From a virus: DNA of 30,836 nt. The notes under the pieces were generated by a model. The model searched no databases. It had not been told where the DNA came from and saw only the letters and a program-made list of their open reading frames with translations. Where the stretch lies: positions 1 to 30,836 of the IMG/VR virus record IMGVR_UViG_3300042452_000298, one strand, 5' to 3'. How positions within the stretch are numbered: position 1 is the stretch's first letter; each line of letters begins with the position of its first letter. Below are positions 16,584 through 22,941 of the stretch, in pieces. Position numbers and translations under genes: made by a program.

Positions 16584-17233
16584 TCATCCCTGACGCGGTG
16601 CGTTCAACTTCATCAGCTCGTTGATAATCTGCGCCTGCGACTGTTCCGGCTTGACGGCCGTCGGTATGAAGACCGCCTCGTCCGGTACGTCGCCCTTCTT
16701 GTAGTTACCGCTGGCCGCCATGATGATGCGGCAGATTCTCGCTGTCTGAGCCCATGAGTCGGGGAGCGGATGCCTCTGGTCGTAGGCATACCACTCCGCG
16801 ATCTCTTCCGAATCAACCTCCCGCAGCAACCGCTTGACCGACATTCCCAGGGAGAGCGCTAACTTGAGGTAGAACTTCCGCTCGGGCCTGTCGGCTAGTC
16901 TTTTCCCAGCGCCTCCACGGCCTCGTTCGTGAAGGCGTTCACCTTCCAGGCCGTGTCGAAGACGCGATTGATCACGACGCTCGACTTCTTGCCGAGTTCC
17001 GCCGTGTCCTCGTCCTTGAAGATGCGCTCCCCAGCCTCGTCGCACAGGGCGAGCACGAGGAACCGCACGCGGAACGCCTTCATCTTCTGCTCGGCGTAGG
17101 ACTCCTCGAAGGCGTCGCGGTCGGTGCCGCTGATCACCTTGATGTAGTAGGTGCCGCCCCATTCGGGGATTTCGACAGGCTCCACCTTGATGTCGTTCGC
17201 CGCCAGAATCCGTTTGCGAAGATCAGTCGCCAT
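16584..17233 (-). CDS. Tail assembly chaperone, -1 frameshift fusion product
   Basis: The frameshifted product (216 aa) is read from the ATG at 17233 in frame 0 to the AAA codon at 16903-16901. It then shifts -1, rereads base 16901 and continues as R-L-A-D-R-P-E-R-K-F-Y-L to the TGA at 16584-16586. This gives the G/GT pair used by lambda-like phages: both forms bind the tape measure and tube proteins during tail assembly and are absent from the virion. The C-terminal part (EEIAEWYAYDQRHPLPDSW..ICRIIM..GN.K) resembles the second chaperone of many siphoviruses. The second frame has no good start of its own close to the overlap. Confidence 0.85.
16895..17233 (-). CDS. Tail assembly chaperone, unshifted product
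   Basis: The frame-0 product is 112 aa (MATDLRKRILAANDIKVEPVEIPEWGGTYYIKVISG), ending VEALGKD at a TAG just beyond the slippery site. The sequence EIPEWGG..YIKV.SG.DRDAFE is the usual start of gpG-like chaperones in HK97-type phages. It lies 1 bp after the last tail-tube-like gene and before the tape measure gene, the conserved position of this gene. It is expected to be made in large excess over the fusion. Confidence 0.85.
   Translation of the reverse strand: MATDLRKRILAANDIKVEPVEIPEWGGTYYIKVISGTDRDAFEESYAEQKMKAFRVRFLVLALCDEAGERIFKDEDTAELGKKSSVVINRVFDTAWKVNAFTNEAVEALGKD
16901..16907 (-). promoter_or_regulatory. Programmed -1 ribosomal frameshift site (GGGAAAA)
   Basis: On the minus strand the frame reads CTG GGA AAA GAC TAG. 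The heptamer G GGA AAA fits the X XXY YYZ rule and is among the best-known phage tail-chaperone slippery sites. The frame-0 stop is two codons downstream, and the -1 frame stays open for 105 codons to just before the tape measure gene. Confidence 0.88.
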
Positions 17234-17234
17234 G

Positions 17235-17600
17235 CTAACTCCCTGAGTAATCAGTCATCTGAAACCGCAGCGACCCCCGGACGACCTCGCCGACGCGGGC
17301 CTCCGTGGACGCCGAAACTAAAACTGCCCTCCTGGCAACCGAATACGAAGTCGACGAGAAGGACAGTTGCCCCACCGTTCCGACGATTGTTTGCGTGTCG
17401 AGCGTCCCGTGGTGCAGGTAGTCGACGTTGATCGTGCCGCCGGTCCAGTCGCCCGTTGGCACCATGACCAAGAACCCCTTGGCCGTCGAGGCGTCGGTCA
17501 TGTTCGTGACCTCGGCCGTCGGCGTCTCCACCGAGATGCCTGTCACATACCCCCAACTTCCGTTGAAGGAGAACGTCGCACTCTGCGGGATGCCAGGCAT
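17235..17600 (-). CDS. Tail tube-like protein, paralogue 3
   Basis: A 121-aa protein (MPGIPQSATFSFNGSWGYVTGISVETP). It shares with the two upstream genes an N-terminal SAT.FSF.GS...VT.ISV pattern and a C-terminal ARVGEVVRGSLRFQ pattern, plus the internal INVDYLHHGTLD equivalent of VDYI. It lies last of the three and next to the chaperone gene, where the major tail tube gene normally is. It is the best candidate among the three for the main tube protein, but this is inference. Confidence 0.7.
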   Translation of the reverse strand: MPGIPQSATFSFNGSWGYVTGISVETPTAEVTNMTDASTAKGFLVMVPTGDWTGGTINVDYLHHGTLDTQTIVGTVGQLSFSSTSYSVARRAVLVSASTEARVGEVVRGSLRFQMTDYSGS

Positions 17601-17602
17601 GG

Positions 17603-17956
17603 CTACACCTGAACGCGAAACGATGCTGTGCCGCGGACGATGTCGCCGACGCTGGCTGTGACCTGCGACGAGACGCAGGTTGCCGTGCCGGTGATTGCGA
17701 TCCTGCCAGATACGGTGAGCGTTGCGGATGCGCCGACGCTCGGGATCGTCTGGCCGATGTAGTCGACGTCGACCGTTTGCAGCGAGTCGACCGACCTGTG
17801 CAGGTAGTAAAACGGCTCTGTGTCGTTCGGCCCCAGGCCCATGTGCGGAGCCGACACCCGCTGCCGCTCGGCGCCGCCGTTGACGGTGACGCTGGTGACG
17901 GTGTAGTTCGACCCAGCGAAGGCGAAGTAGGTGCCTTGTGAGCTGACCCCGGCCAT
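17603..17956 (-). CDS. Tail tube-like protein, paralogue 2
   Basis: A 117-aa protein (MAGVSSQGTYFAFAGSNYTVTSVTVNGG) closely parallel to the upstream paralogue. Both share MAGVS.QG..F.F.GSN.TVTSV.V, the middle H.G.GPN....F and VDYI..T, and the end VG.I.RG.A.FRV. The shared TATC segment before the last strand also aligns. Probably a tail tube or tail-tube decoration protein formed by gene duplication. It starts 6 bp after the stop of its paralogue. Confidence 0.72.
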   Translation of the reverse strand: MAGVSSQGTYFAFAGSNYTVTSVTVNGGAERQRVSAPHMGLGPNDTEPFYYLHRSVDSLQTVDVDYIGQTIPSVGASATLTVSGRIAITGTATCVSSQVTASVGDIVRGTASFRVQV

Positions 17957-17962
17957 GTCGCC

Positions 17963-18298
17963 TTACGCGACGCGGAAGGTCGCGCTCCCGCTGATGAGGG
18001 CACCCACCGAACCGCCGATCGAGGCCGATGAGCAGGTTGCGTTGCCGCTGAACGACATCGGGCCGGAGATCGACAGGGCGCCGGACGTGCCGGCAGCGAG
18101 CACCGTGGTCGAGATGTAGTCGACGGTGACTTCACGCTCCGTGGCGAAGCCGCCGACGAACTCACGACGCTGGTTCGGGCCGATGCCGAGGTGCGAGCCG
18201 TCGATGAGGTCTTGGGAGTCACTGACCTGGACCGATGTGACCGTGAGGTTGGAGCCACCAAACGAGAAGGTAAGCCCCTGTGCTGAAACGCCTGCCAT
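17963..18298 (-). CDS. Tail tube-like protein, paralogue 1
   Basis: A 111-aa protein (MAGVSAQGLTFSFGGSNLTVTSVQVSDS) with the same layout as the next two genes: GSHLGIGPNQRREF in the middle, VTVDYISTTVLAAG, then GNATCSSASIGGSVGALISGSATFRV. The ATG has GGAGG 9 nt upstream, the strongest ribosome binding site of the three. It directly follows the DUF3168 terminator gene, the standard place for tail tube genes. The family fold is inferred from size, position and the strand pattern. Confidence 0.72.
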   Translation of the reverse strand: MAGVSAQGLTFSFGGSNLTVTSVQVSDSQDLIDGSHLGIGPNQRREFVGGFATEREVTVDYISTTVLAAGTSGALSISGPMSFSGNATCSSASIGGSVGALISGSATFRVA

Positions 18299-18337
18299 TT
18301 GTTTGCGCCTCCTTGCGCCGTAATCTTGCCGTGTAGG

Positions 18338-18766
18338 TTACGAGGTGGCTTCGTTCCACCGAATCTGAAACAACTGCCGGACTTCGTAGGCCGGAGGCAG
18401 TTGCGCCCCAGCGACCGTCGGATCGAGGAAGTCGTCCGTTTCGGACATCAGCCTCATATCTTGTATTGTAGCCCCGGCCAGCGTGCCGGTGTGTCCATCC
18501 AGAGCAAGGCGAACCTCGTCGGCCAACTCGCGGACGGCGTCGTAGGAGAGCGCCCACGAGGCAATCTGGAGGTTGACCATCGGCACGAACAGGGGGCCGC
18601 CGAGGGCGACATCCCGCATGATGTTCGACCGCTTGTAGACGATGAACGGCAGGCTCGCCCCAGTCTTCGGCACGGCGATCGGGTACACCTGGAAGCCGAC
18701 GATCCTCGCCACGCCGGGCGTCGATACGAGCTTCTGGTAGACGTGTTTTTCGGGTGAGATGAGCAT
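18338..18766 (-). CDS. Tail completion/terminator protein (DUF3168)
   Basis: A 142-aa protein with VGFQVYPIAVPKTGASLPFIVYKR near residues 23-46, the recognisable core of DUF3168 (gp17-like tail completion proteins). It continues with MVNLQIASWALSYDAVRELADEVRLAL, the usual helix, and ends with a strand pair (YEVRQLFQIRW). Such proteins cap the tail at the head-proximal end. It lies between the gp10-like and tube genes, as expected. The codons for GATIQDM carry a copy of the window's recurrent GGCTACAATACAA motif. Confidence 0.85.
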   Translation of the reverse strand: MLISPEKHVYQKLVSTPGVARIVGFQVYPIAVPKTGASLPFIVYKRSNIMRDVALGGPLFVPMVNLQIASWALSYDAVRELADEVRLALDGHTGTLAGATIQDMRLMSETDDFLDPTVAGAQLPPAYEVRQLFQIRWNEATS

Positions 18767-18768
18767 GG

Positions 18769-19539
18769 CTAGAACTTGTTGATTTCGGCTTGGATGAGTT
18801 GGGCGAGCACGGCCTGCACCTGCGAGGCTGAATTCGAGATCGTCCGCTCCATCGGGTGGTAGGCCGGCATCGGGTCGATGCTCTCGCCGGGGCCGAGGGT
18901 GATCGGGTGCGTGTCACCGTCGGGGCCGGTGGCGAAGTCGTGCGAATAGCCCTTACCCCGCTTGGACTGCCGCGTCGGCTCGTTTATGCTCCCCATGAGG
19001 AAGTAATACCCGCGGCTGCGGCGGGCGAACTCCTCGTCGTTCATGGCAGACGTCGTGCGACGCATCTTGCCGTTGATCATCTGGTGGACGTTGACGTATG
19101 TGCGGCGGTTCTGCGTGCCTGGCTTTCTGCGGCCGGAGCCGAACTCGACCAGCCAGGCGTGATTCCCACTTTCGCGGCCCTCTTCGGAGCCGACGGGGCC
19201 GGTCTGACGGGGGCCGGTGATCGCGACGGCGACCTGGCCGCCCTCGTACTCTTTTGTCTCCGTGATCGTGGACTTGGCGAGATTCCCCGTGGCGCCGCCG
19301 CTGCCGGGGGCCAGGGGCTTCGACACGAGGTCTTTGTAGCCCGTCAGGATCGGCCGCGACGCCTGCTTGACGCACTTCTTGAGCAAGCCCGGCGCTGCCA
19401 GCGCCCCGGCCACACGCTCCAGTTCCTTCGCCAGCTCGCGGACGCCAGCGGTGTCGATCCGCACGAATCCTTCGGTCTGGCTCTTTGCGGTGCCAAGGCC
19501 GACGTCACGAGGATTCGGGTTGCTGGGGTTGATCGCCAT
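18769..19539 (-). CDS. HK97 gp10-like tail/head-tail protein
   Basis: A 256-aa protein, longer than the usual 110-150 aa gp10. Its core has GVRELAKELERV (about 33-44), then TGNLAKSI-like TGNLAKSTITETK, HAWLVEFGSGRRKPG and, near the end, PMPAYHPMERTISNSASQVQAVLAQLIQAEI, all landmarks of the HK97 gp10 family. The extra length comes from an insert between FGSG and PMPAYHPM (about residues 145-220). The family acts in joining tail to head. The start at 19539 is 1 bp after the stop of the previous gene. Confidence 0.85.
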   Translation of the reverse strand: MAINPSNPNPRDVGLGTAKSQTEGFVRIDTAGVRELAKELERVAGALAAPGLLKKCVKQASRPILTGYKDLVSKPLAPGSGGATGNLAKSTITETKEYEGGQVAVAITGPRQTGPVGSEEGRESGNHAWLVEFGSGRRKPGTQNRRTYVNVHQMINGKMRRTTSAMNDEEFARRSRGYYFLMGSINEPTRQSKRGKGYSHDFATGPDGDTHPITLGPGESIDPMPAYHPMERTISNSASQVQAVLAQLIQAEINKF

Positions 19540-19540
19540 G

Positions 19541-19855
19541 CTACTGCACCTCGTTGACGAGGAGTTCTAGGCGGGTGCGGTTGTCTCTGGGGCTGACGCT
19601 CACGATCTCGAGCGTCTTGCCTCTCCAGAGCAGGCGGTACTGCGGATTCACCGTCGCGCGGTATCGCATGATCACCTTGTGGGACGCAATGACGTTGGCC
19701 TGCTGGGCCTGGAGCACGTCGCGACTCGCCAGCCCATCGACGCTCGCCCAGACCGTGGCTTCAGTGGCCCATGACAGCGTGGCTTCGCCCGTCGGGCTTC
19801 GCAGTTCCTGCGGAGCCTGGAGGGCGACGCGCTCACGCATCATGCCGATGTTCAC
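19541..19855 (-). CDS. Head-tail joining protein (SPP1 gp16-like)
   Basis: A 104-aa protein with the typical small-adaptor layout: MRERVALQAPQELRSPTGEATLSW, VWASVDGLASRDVLQAQQANV, HKVIMRYRATVNPQYRLLWRGKTLEIVSV, RLELLVNEV. These match the Phage_H_T_join/SPP1 gp16 family, a ring that stops the connector from leaking. The GTG at 19855 overlaps the previous stop as GTGA; an in-frame ATG at 19843 (MMRERV) is an alternative start. A longer upstream reading frame lies inside the neighbouring gene and is discarded. Confidence 0.85.
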   Translation of the reverse strand: MNIGMMRERVALQAPQELRSPTGEATLSWATEATVWASVDGLASRDVLQAQQANVIASHKVIMRYRATVNPQYRLLWRGKTLEIVSVSPRDNRTRLELLVNEVQ

Positions 19856-20331
19856 GTTACTGTGCCCTCGCCGATGAGGACGACTTGAGCGCTGGCGACG
19901 GGACTGTCGTCGCCAGCATTTAGGCCAAACGCATAATCCGCGTTTGCGGGCCATCCATTCGCGTCCGGGCACACAAACAGCGCCGCCGCGCCTGGCCTAA
20001 AGAAGGCCGAGCCGTTTTCAGATATGGGGCCGTCGGGCCACCCGCTCACATAAAAGTCAATGCTCCCCGTGTTCTTGATATAGATGGCCTTGAGTGCAGA
20101 AAAATCAACAGTCCCGCGGTTGTCGCTGAAGACGAGTCCGTTGGAGCCGAGGGTATATTCGCCATCAAACGTCCCCTCAAAGCTCCACACGACCTGCGCC
20201 TGATTCGCCCCGGTGCCGTCCGTGAGTGACACCGCATACGAGGCCGGCGTCGCCCGCAGGGTCTTCGACAAGTCGCCGGCGCTCGTCTCGTGAGCCAGGA
20301 TCGACAGCATGATTTGTGCGTTGAGGGGCAT
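19852..20331 (-). CDS. Small beta-rich virion protein, paralogue of next gene
   Basis: A 159-aa protein (MPLNAQIMLSILAHETSAGDLSKTL). Its middle and end (LVFSDNRGTVDFSALKAIYIKNTGSIDFYVSGW..FFRPGAAALFVCPDANGW) match, in order, the 162-aa protein encoded just upstream (VFSDRRTI...VDFATLGISVVKLLCIKN...AGW..IRAGGAMLLSCPNSAG). The pair is best explained by duplication. Neither has a known function. They lie between connector genes, an unusual place, and may decorate the neck or head. GGGA precedes the ATG. Confidence 0.65.
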   Translation of the reverse strand: MPLNAQIMLSILAHETSAGDLSKTLRATPASYAVSLTDGTGANQAQVVWSFEGTFDGEYTLGSNGLVFSDNRGTVDFSALKAIYIKNTGSIDFYVSGWPDGPISENGSAFFRPGAAALFVCPDANGWPANADYAFGLNAGDDSPVASAQVVLIGEGTVT

Positions 20332-20332
20332 A

Positions 20333-20821
20333 TCAAGTTCCCATCACATAGATTTCGTAGGACTGGCCGTTCGTTCCGCCGATGCGAAGGGTCGAGCCGC
20401 CAAAGGTGGTCGCAAAGCCGGCCGAGTTCGGGCATGACAAGAGCATCGCGCCGCCCGCGCGGATCGGATACCCGCGAAGCGTCAAGGAGCCCAGGTTGAT
20501 CATCGGCGAGAAGTTCCAGCTCGTAGCGTCCTGCCGGAACACGCTGAACTGCGACCCCGTCCAGCCTGCTGAGAAGGCGATCTGGTTCGTCTTCGACAGG
20601 TTCTTGATGCAGAGCAACTTCACGACGCTGATACCAAGCGTCGCGAAGTCGACCTCGTCGAAGCCACCGGACAAAATTGTCCGACGGTCGCTAAACACCT
20701 TTGTGCAGTCGCCGACGTCGAACGAGAACTCGATCGGGTGCTCGGTGATCGCGGTCGTCAGCCCCTGCTGCGATTGCAGCCTGGCCGTCACGCTCGCCTG
20801 CACCTGTGCCGTGAGGCTCAT
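20333..20821 (-). CDS. Small beta-rich virion protein, paralogue of previous gene
   Basis: A 162-aa protein starting MSLTAQVQASVTARLQSQQGLTT. The ATG at 20821 makes an ATGA overlap with the stop of the connector gene; the longer reading frame upstream lies inside that gene. It is the duplicate of the 159-aa downstream gene described there, with shared patterns VFSD.R..., VDFA.L, IKNLS, AGW, FR and LL.CPN. Probably a virion protein. The function is not known. Confidence 0.65.
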   Translation of the reverse strand: MSLTAQVQASVTARLQSQQGLTTAITEHPIEFSFDVGDCTKVFSDRRTILSGGFDEVDFATLGISVVKLLCIKNLSKTNQIAFSAGWTGSQFSVFRQDATSWNFSPMINLGSLTLRGYPIRAGGAMLLSCPNSAGFATTFGGSTLRIGGTNGQSYEIYVMGT

Positions 20822-21468
20822 CGGTAGCCGCCCCAGCCGCTCGCAGCGAGCAGCGTCTCGAAGGTCTGCGGTACCGGAAGCACTTGGCTGTAGCCGGCCA
20901 CGACGGGCTGCCGCATCTCGTACCAGTGAGCCACCAGGAGCATGATCAGGCTCTTCACGGTCGCCGGCACGCTCGCGCCGCTGGCACCGTAGCCAGCCGT
21001 CCATCGCACGGTGACGCTGTTCTCGTCACCTCGAACCGCCGGCCAGACGCCTTCGTAGAGCGGGTAGATGCGGCCGGGCGTGGCGTAGGCGTCCACCTGG
21101 AAAGCGTTCGCCGCGCTCGTGATCGTCCGATTCACGCCGCCCTCGTCGCGGTAGATCACCGTCACCGTCGCCGCCTGCATGGGCGGGCGGGGAAGGATGA
21201 TCTCCCACAGGGGGAACGTGTCGTAGCGTGCCTCCCAGACTTGGGTTATCAAACTCAAGTCCAGCACGTTCTCGACGTACTCGCGGGCCGCGGTGATCAG
21301 GCTCGTGATGTAGGCGTCCTCGTCGGTGCCGTCGACGCGGCACTGCACCTTCGCCTCGGCGAGCGTCACGGGCTCGACGGCCGGGGCCGTGAACCGCGTC
21401 AGGCTGCGATACGGCGTGATCGTGCTGTCTGGATGCTCCGGCGAGCCGTAGGTGATCGTGACGGTCAT
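20818..21468 (-). CDS. Head-tail connector (gp6/phiE125 gp8-like)
   Basis: A 216-aa protein with VEPVTLAEAKVQCRVDGTDEDAYITSLITAAREYVENVLDLSLITQVWEARYDTFP near residues 30-85. This is the signature of head-completion adaptors of the phiE125 gp8/HK97 gp6 type. Then LPRPPMQAATVTVIYRDEGG and a C-terminal helix (VKSLIMLLVAHWYEMR). It forms a ring below the portal that joins the head to the tail. Its start overlaps the stop of the 65-aa gene by 4 bp. Confidence 0.88.
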   Translation of the reverse strand: MTVTITYGSPEHPDSTITPYRSLTRFTAPAVEPVTLAEAKVQCRVDGTDEDAYITSLITAAREYVENVLDLSLITQVWEARYDTFPLWEIILPRPPMQAATVTVIYRDEGGVNRTITSAANAFQVDAYATPGRIYPLYEGVWPAVRGDENSVTVRWTAGYGASGASVPATVKSLIMLLVAHWYEMRQPVVAGYSQVLPVPQTFETLLAASGWGGYR

Positions 21469-21662
21469 TTCACTCGCTTCCTTGCTTGCGTCTGAACCGT
21501 GGCCTTCTCTGTCCGCTCCTCGAGCGTGGCCGTCTCAGCGGCCTTTTCGTCAACCGACTCGATCATCCCGCGGGCGATGAAGATGCGGGCCATCCCGTCG
21601 CCCCAGTCAAACACCTGACCGACCCGATACCCGTTGAACGCCTTCGTTACGCGAATCTTCAT
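21465..21662 (-). CDS. Small hypothetical protein in head module
   Basis: A 65-aa protein: MKIRVTKAFNGYRVGQVFDWGDGMARIFIARGMIE, then a charged tail. The N-terminal part resembles the small KxxVGdv/f..G.A..li..G.ie pattern found in phage proteins near connectors. The ATG at 21662 forms an ATGA overlap with the glycosyltransferase-like gene; a long overlapping frame that extends upstream is a shadow. It may be a small adaptor or regulator. Function unknown. Confidence 0.6.
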   Translation of the reverse strand: MKIRVTKAFNGYRVGQVFDWGDGMARIFIARGMIESVDEKAAETATLEERTEKATVQTQARKRVK

Positions 21663-22387
21663 TTTAAAACGCCCCAGGCTGTCTCTGGCGGCTTCTGGCC
21701 GCCGTTCCAATAGTCGGTCGTGTGCTGCTGAACCTTGCCGCCGTCGACCTCGCGGCTGGGCCAGGTGATCATCAGTTCGGCGTGGCCGACACTGATGTTC
21801 GTCGCGAGGCCCAACTTGTTGCCGGCCTTCGCGAACCCTCGCCAGAACGAGATGTCCTCGTCGACGTGCGAGCCATTCCAGTCGCCCTGCTCGTTCGGCG
21901 TGGCGACGAACCAGGGCTTCGCCATCTTCCTGATCGCCTCGGTCTTGATCAGCGTCAGGCCGAAGTGCGCCGTCTCGACGAGTTGCACGGGCTTCGAGAA
22001 CCAGTCGCCGTCGACCGTCGTCTTCTCGTCGCTTGAGACGCCGGGGAGGGCGAACATCACGCACTGGCTCTCCCGCTTCGTCTGGAGCGGGGCGATGGCA
22101 TCGACGCCAGCGTGCATCATCAAGGCCATGAGCGCCTCGACGGTCTTGCTGGAGAAGACCGTGTCGTAGTCGATCGTGAGGATCGCGTCGTACTTGTCGA
22201 TGATGCTCTCGATCGACCGCGTCAGGCACTGCCCGAAGAAGACCCCCGTGTGCTTGACGATCGGAATCTGGTGCGGCGAGAGGGCCGAATGCACGCAGAA
22301 GAAGTTGTCTGTGAAGCCGAGGCGGGGCGTGGACATAATCCCACACACCCGCATCTCGGCTTCACAACTACCGACACGAACCAGCAT
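21659..22387 (-). CDS. GT-A-like glycosyltransferase encoded in the head module
   Basis: A 242-aa protein. Residues 68-78 (AILTIDYDTVF) carry a D-x-D motif (D73, D75) as in GT-A glycosyltransferases, preceded by IESIIDKY and followed by ALMALMMHAGVDAIAP. Later come VETAHFGLTLIKTEAIRKMAKPWF and HVDEDISFWRGFAKAGNKLGLATNISVGH, the acceptor-side pattern with the DED catalytic-base region. No signal peptide or membrane segment is seen, so it would act in the cytoplasm. It sits between the head-associated protein and connector genes, an unusual place; it may glycosylate a virion protein, or sugars on DNA. The ATG follows AAGGAG by 6-7 nt, and this site is within a hairpin. Confidence 0.72.
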   Translation of the reverse strand: MLVRVGSCEAEMRVCGIMSTPRLGFTDNFFCVHSALSPHQIPIVKHTGVFFGQCLTRSIESIIDKYDAILTIDYDTVFSSKTVEALMALMMHAGVDAIAPLQTKRESQCVMFALPGVSSDEKTTVDGDWFSKPVQLVETAHFGLTLIKTEAIRKMAKPWFVATPNEQGDWNGSHVDEDISFWRGFAKAGNKLGLATNISVGHAELMITWPSREVDGGKVQQHTTDYWNGGQKPPETAWGVLK

Positions 22388-22391
22388 CTAT

Positions 22392-22410
22392 CGCTCCTTG
22401 TGTAGGAGCG
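22392..22410 (-). promoter_or_regulatory. Hairpin covering the glycosyltransferase ribosome binding site
   Basis: The 7-bp perfect stem CGCTCCT/AGGAGCG with a 5-nt loop (22392-22398 and 22404-22410) contains the AGGAG that serves as ribosome binding site for the ATG at 22387. In the mRNA, the stem would hide the site, so translation may be kept low unless ribosomes or a protein open it. Seen directly; the effect is inferred. Confidence 0.45.
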
Positions 22411-22447
22411 GGCGCGCATCCTTGCGCCTTAGCCGGCCGTCATGGCC

Positions 22448-22466
22448 GTCCCGCTTGTATCGGGAC
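22448..22466 (-). terminator. Weak hairpin after the head-associated protein gene
   Basis: GTCCCG and CGGGAC form a 6-bp stem with a 7-nt loop just after the stop of the upstream gene (stop bases 22466-22468). No U-run follows, so it is not a typical intrinsic terminator; it may set mRNA stability or attenuate transcription. A 5-bp stem (22411-22415 with 22424-22428) lies further on. Confidence 0.3.
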
Positions 22467-22912
22467 TAGCCACGCACCCAGGTCAGCACGCCAGCGTCGC
22501 TCGCGTTCGCGGGCGTTTCCGCAGCCCGCGACAGGCGGCCCGTGATCGCCACGGTGGCCGAAGCACCTGGGGTGTAGGACACCTTCAGGTAGCGCTTGCG
22601 GGCCTTTGTGTCGACGTCGAGCTTCACGAGCGCGGTGGCGTTCGTGCCTGCGGCCGAGATGGCCGGGACGGTGAACCCGCCCGTGCCGCCGGCCACGAGG
22701 GCCGTGACATCGGAGTAGTTTGTCGACACCGAGTCCGACTCTTCTACCTTGAGCACGTTCGCGAACGTCGTCGCGGCGTTGCTGGCACGCAGCACCGAGA
22801 GCGAGCAGTAGTCATAGCCGATCGTGTCGACCGTCAGCGAGGCCGTAGCGGTCGCACCGACTGCCGCCGACGGGAGTTCCGCGACGACCTTGTCATTCTG
22901 GGCGTGAATCAT
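22466..22912 (-). CDS. Head-associated (decoration-like) protein
   Basis: A 148-aa protein (MIHAQNDKVVAELPSAAVGATATASLTVDTIGYDY), rich in Ala, Thr, Val and Gly, with strand-like segments such as ALVKLDVDTKARKRYLKVSYTPG and ATVAITGRLSRA. It directly follows the major capsid gene, the usual site of decoration or capsid-stabilising genes, and lacks any enzymatic motif. The family is known to me as structural in other phages but has no named fold that I can assign. AGGAG lies 11 nt before the ATG. Confidence 0.68.
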   Translation of the reverse strand: MIHAQNDKVVAELPSAAVGATATASLTVDTIGYDYCSLSVLRASNAATTFANVLKVEESDSVSTNYSDVTALVAGGTGGFTVPAISAAGTNATALVKLDVDTKARKRYLKVSYTPGASATVAITGRLSRAAETPANASDAGVLTWVRG

Positions 22913-22941
22913 CTTTGGGGTTGCTCCTAGTTAGGGTTGGT

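Noticed and set aside
18856-19557. Plus-strand frame of 233 codons opposite the gp10-like gene
   Set aside because: Antisense shadow of a recognised gene, with Arg/Ala/Val-rich sequence and no ribosome binding site or partner genes.
22388-22465. tRNA gene suggested by several short stems
   Set aside because: Only 78 bp with three unrelated hairpins; no anticodon arm, T-loop motif or acceptor stem can be built.
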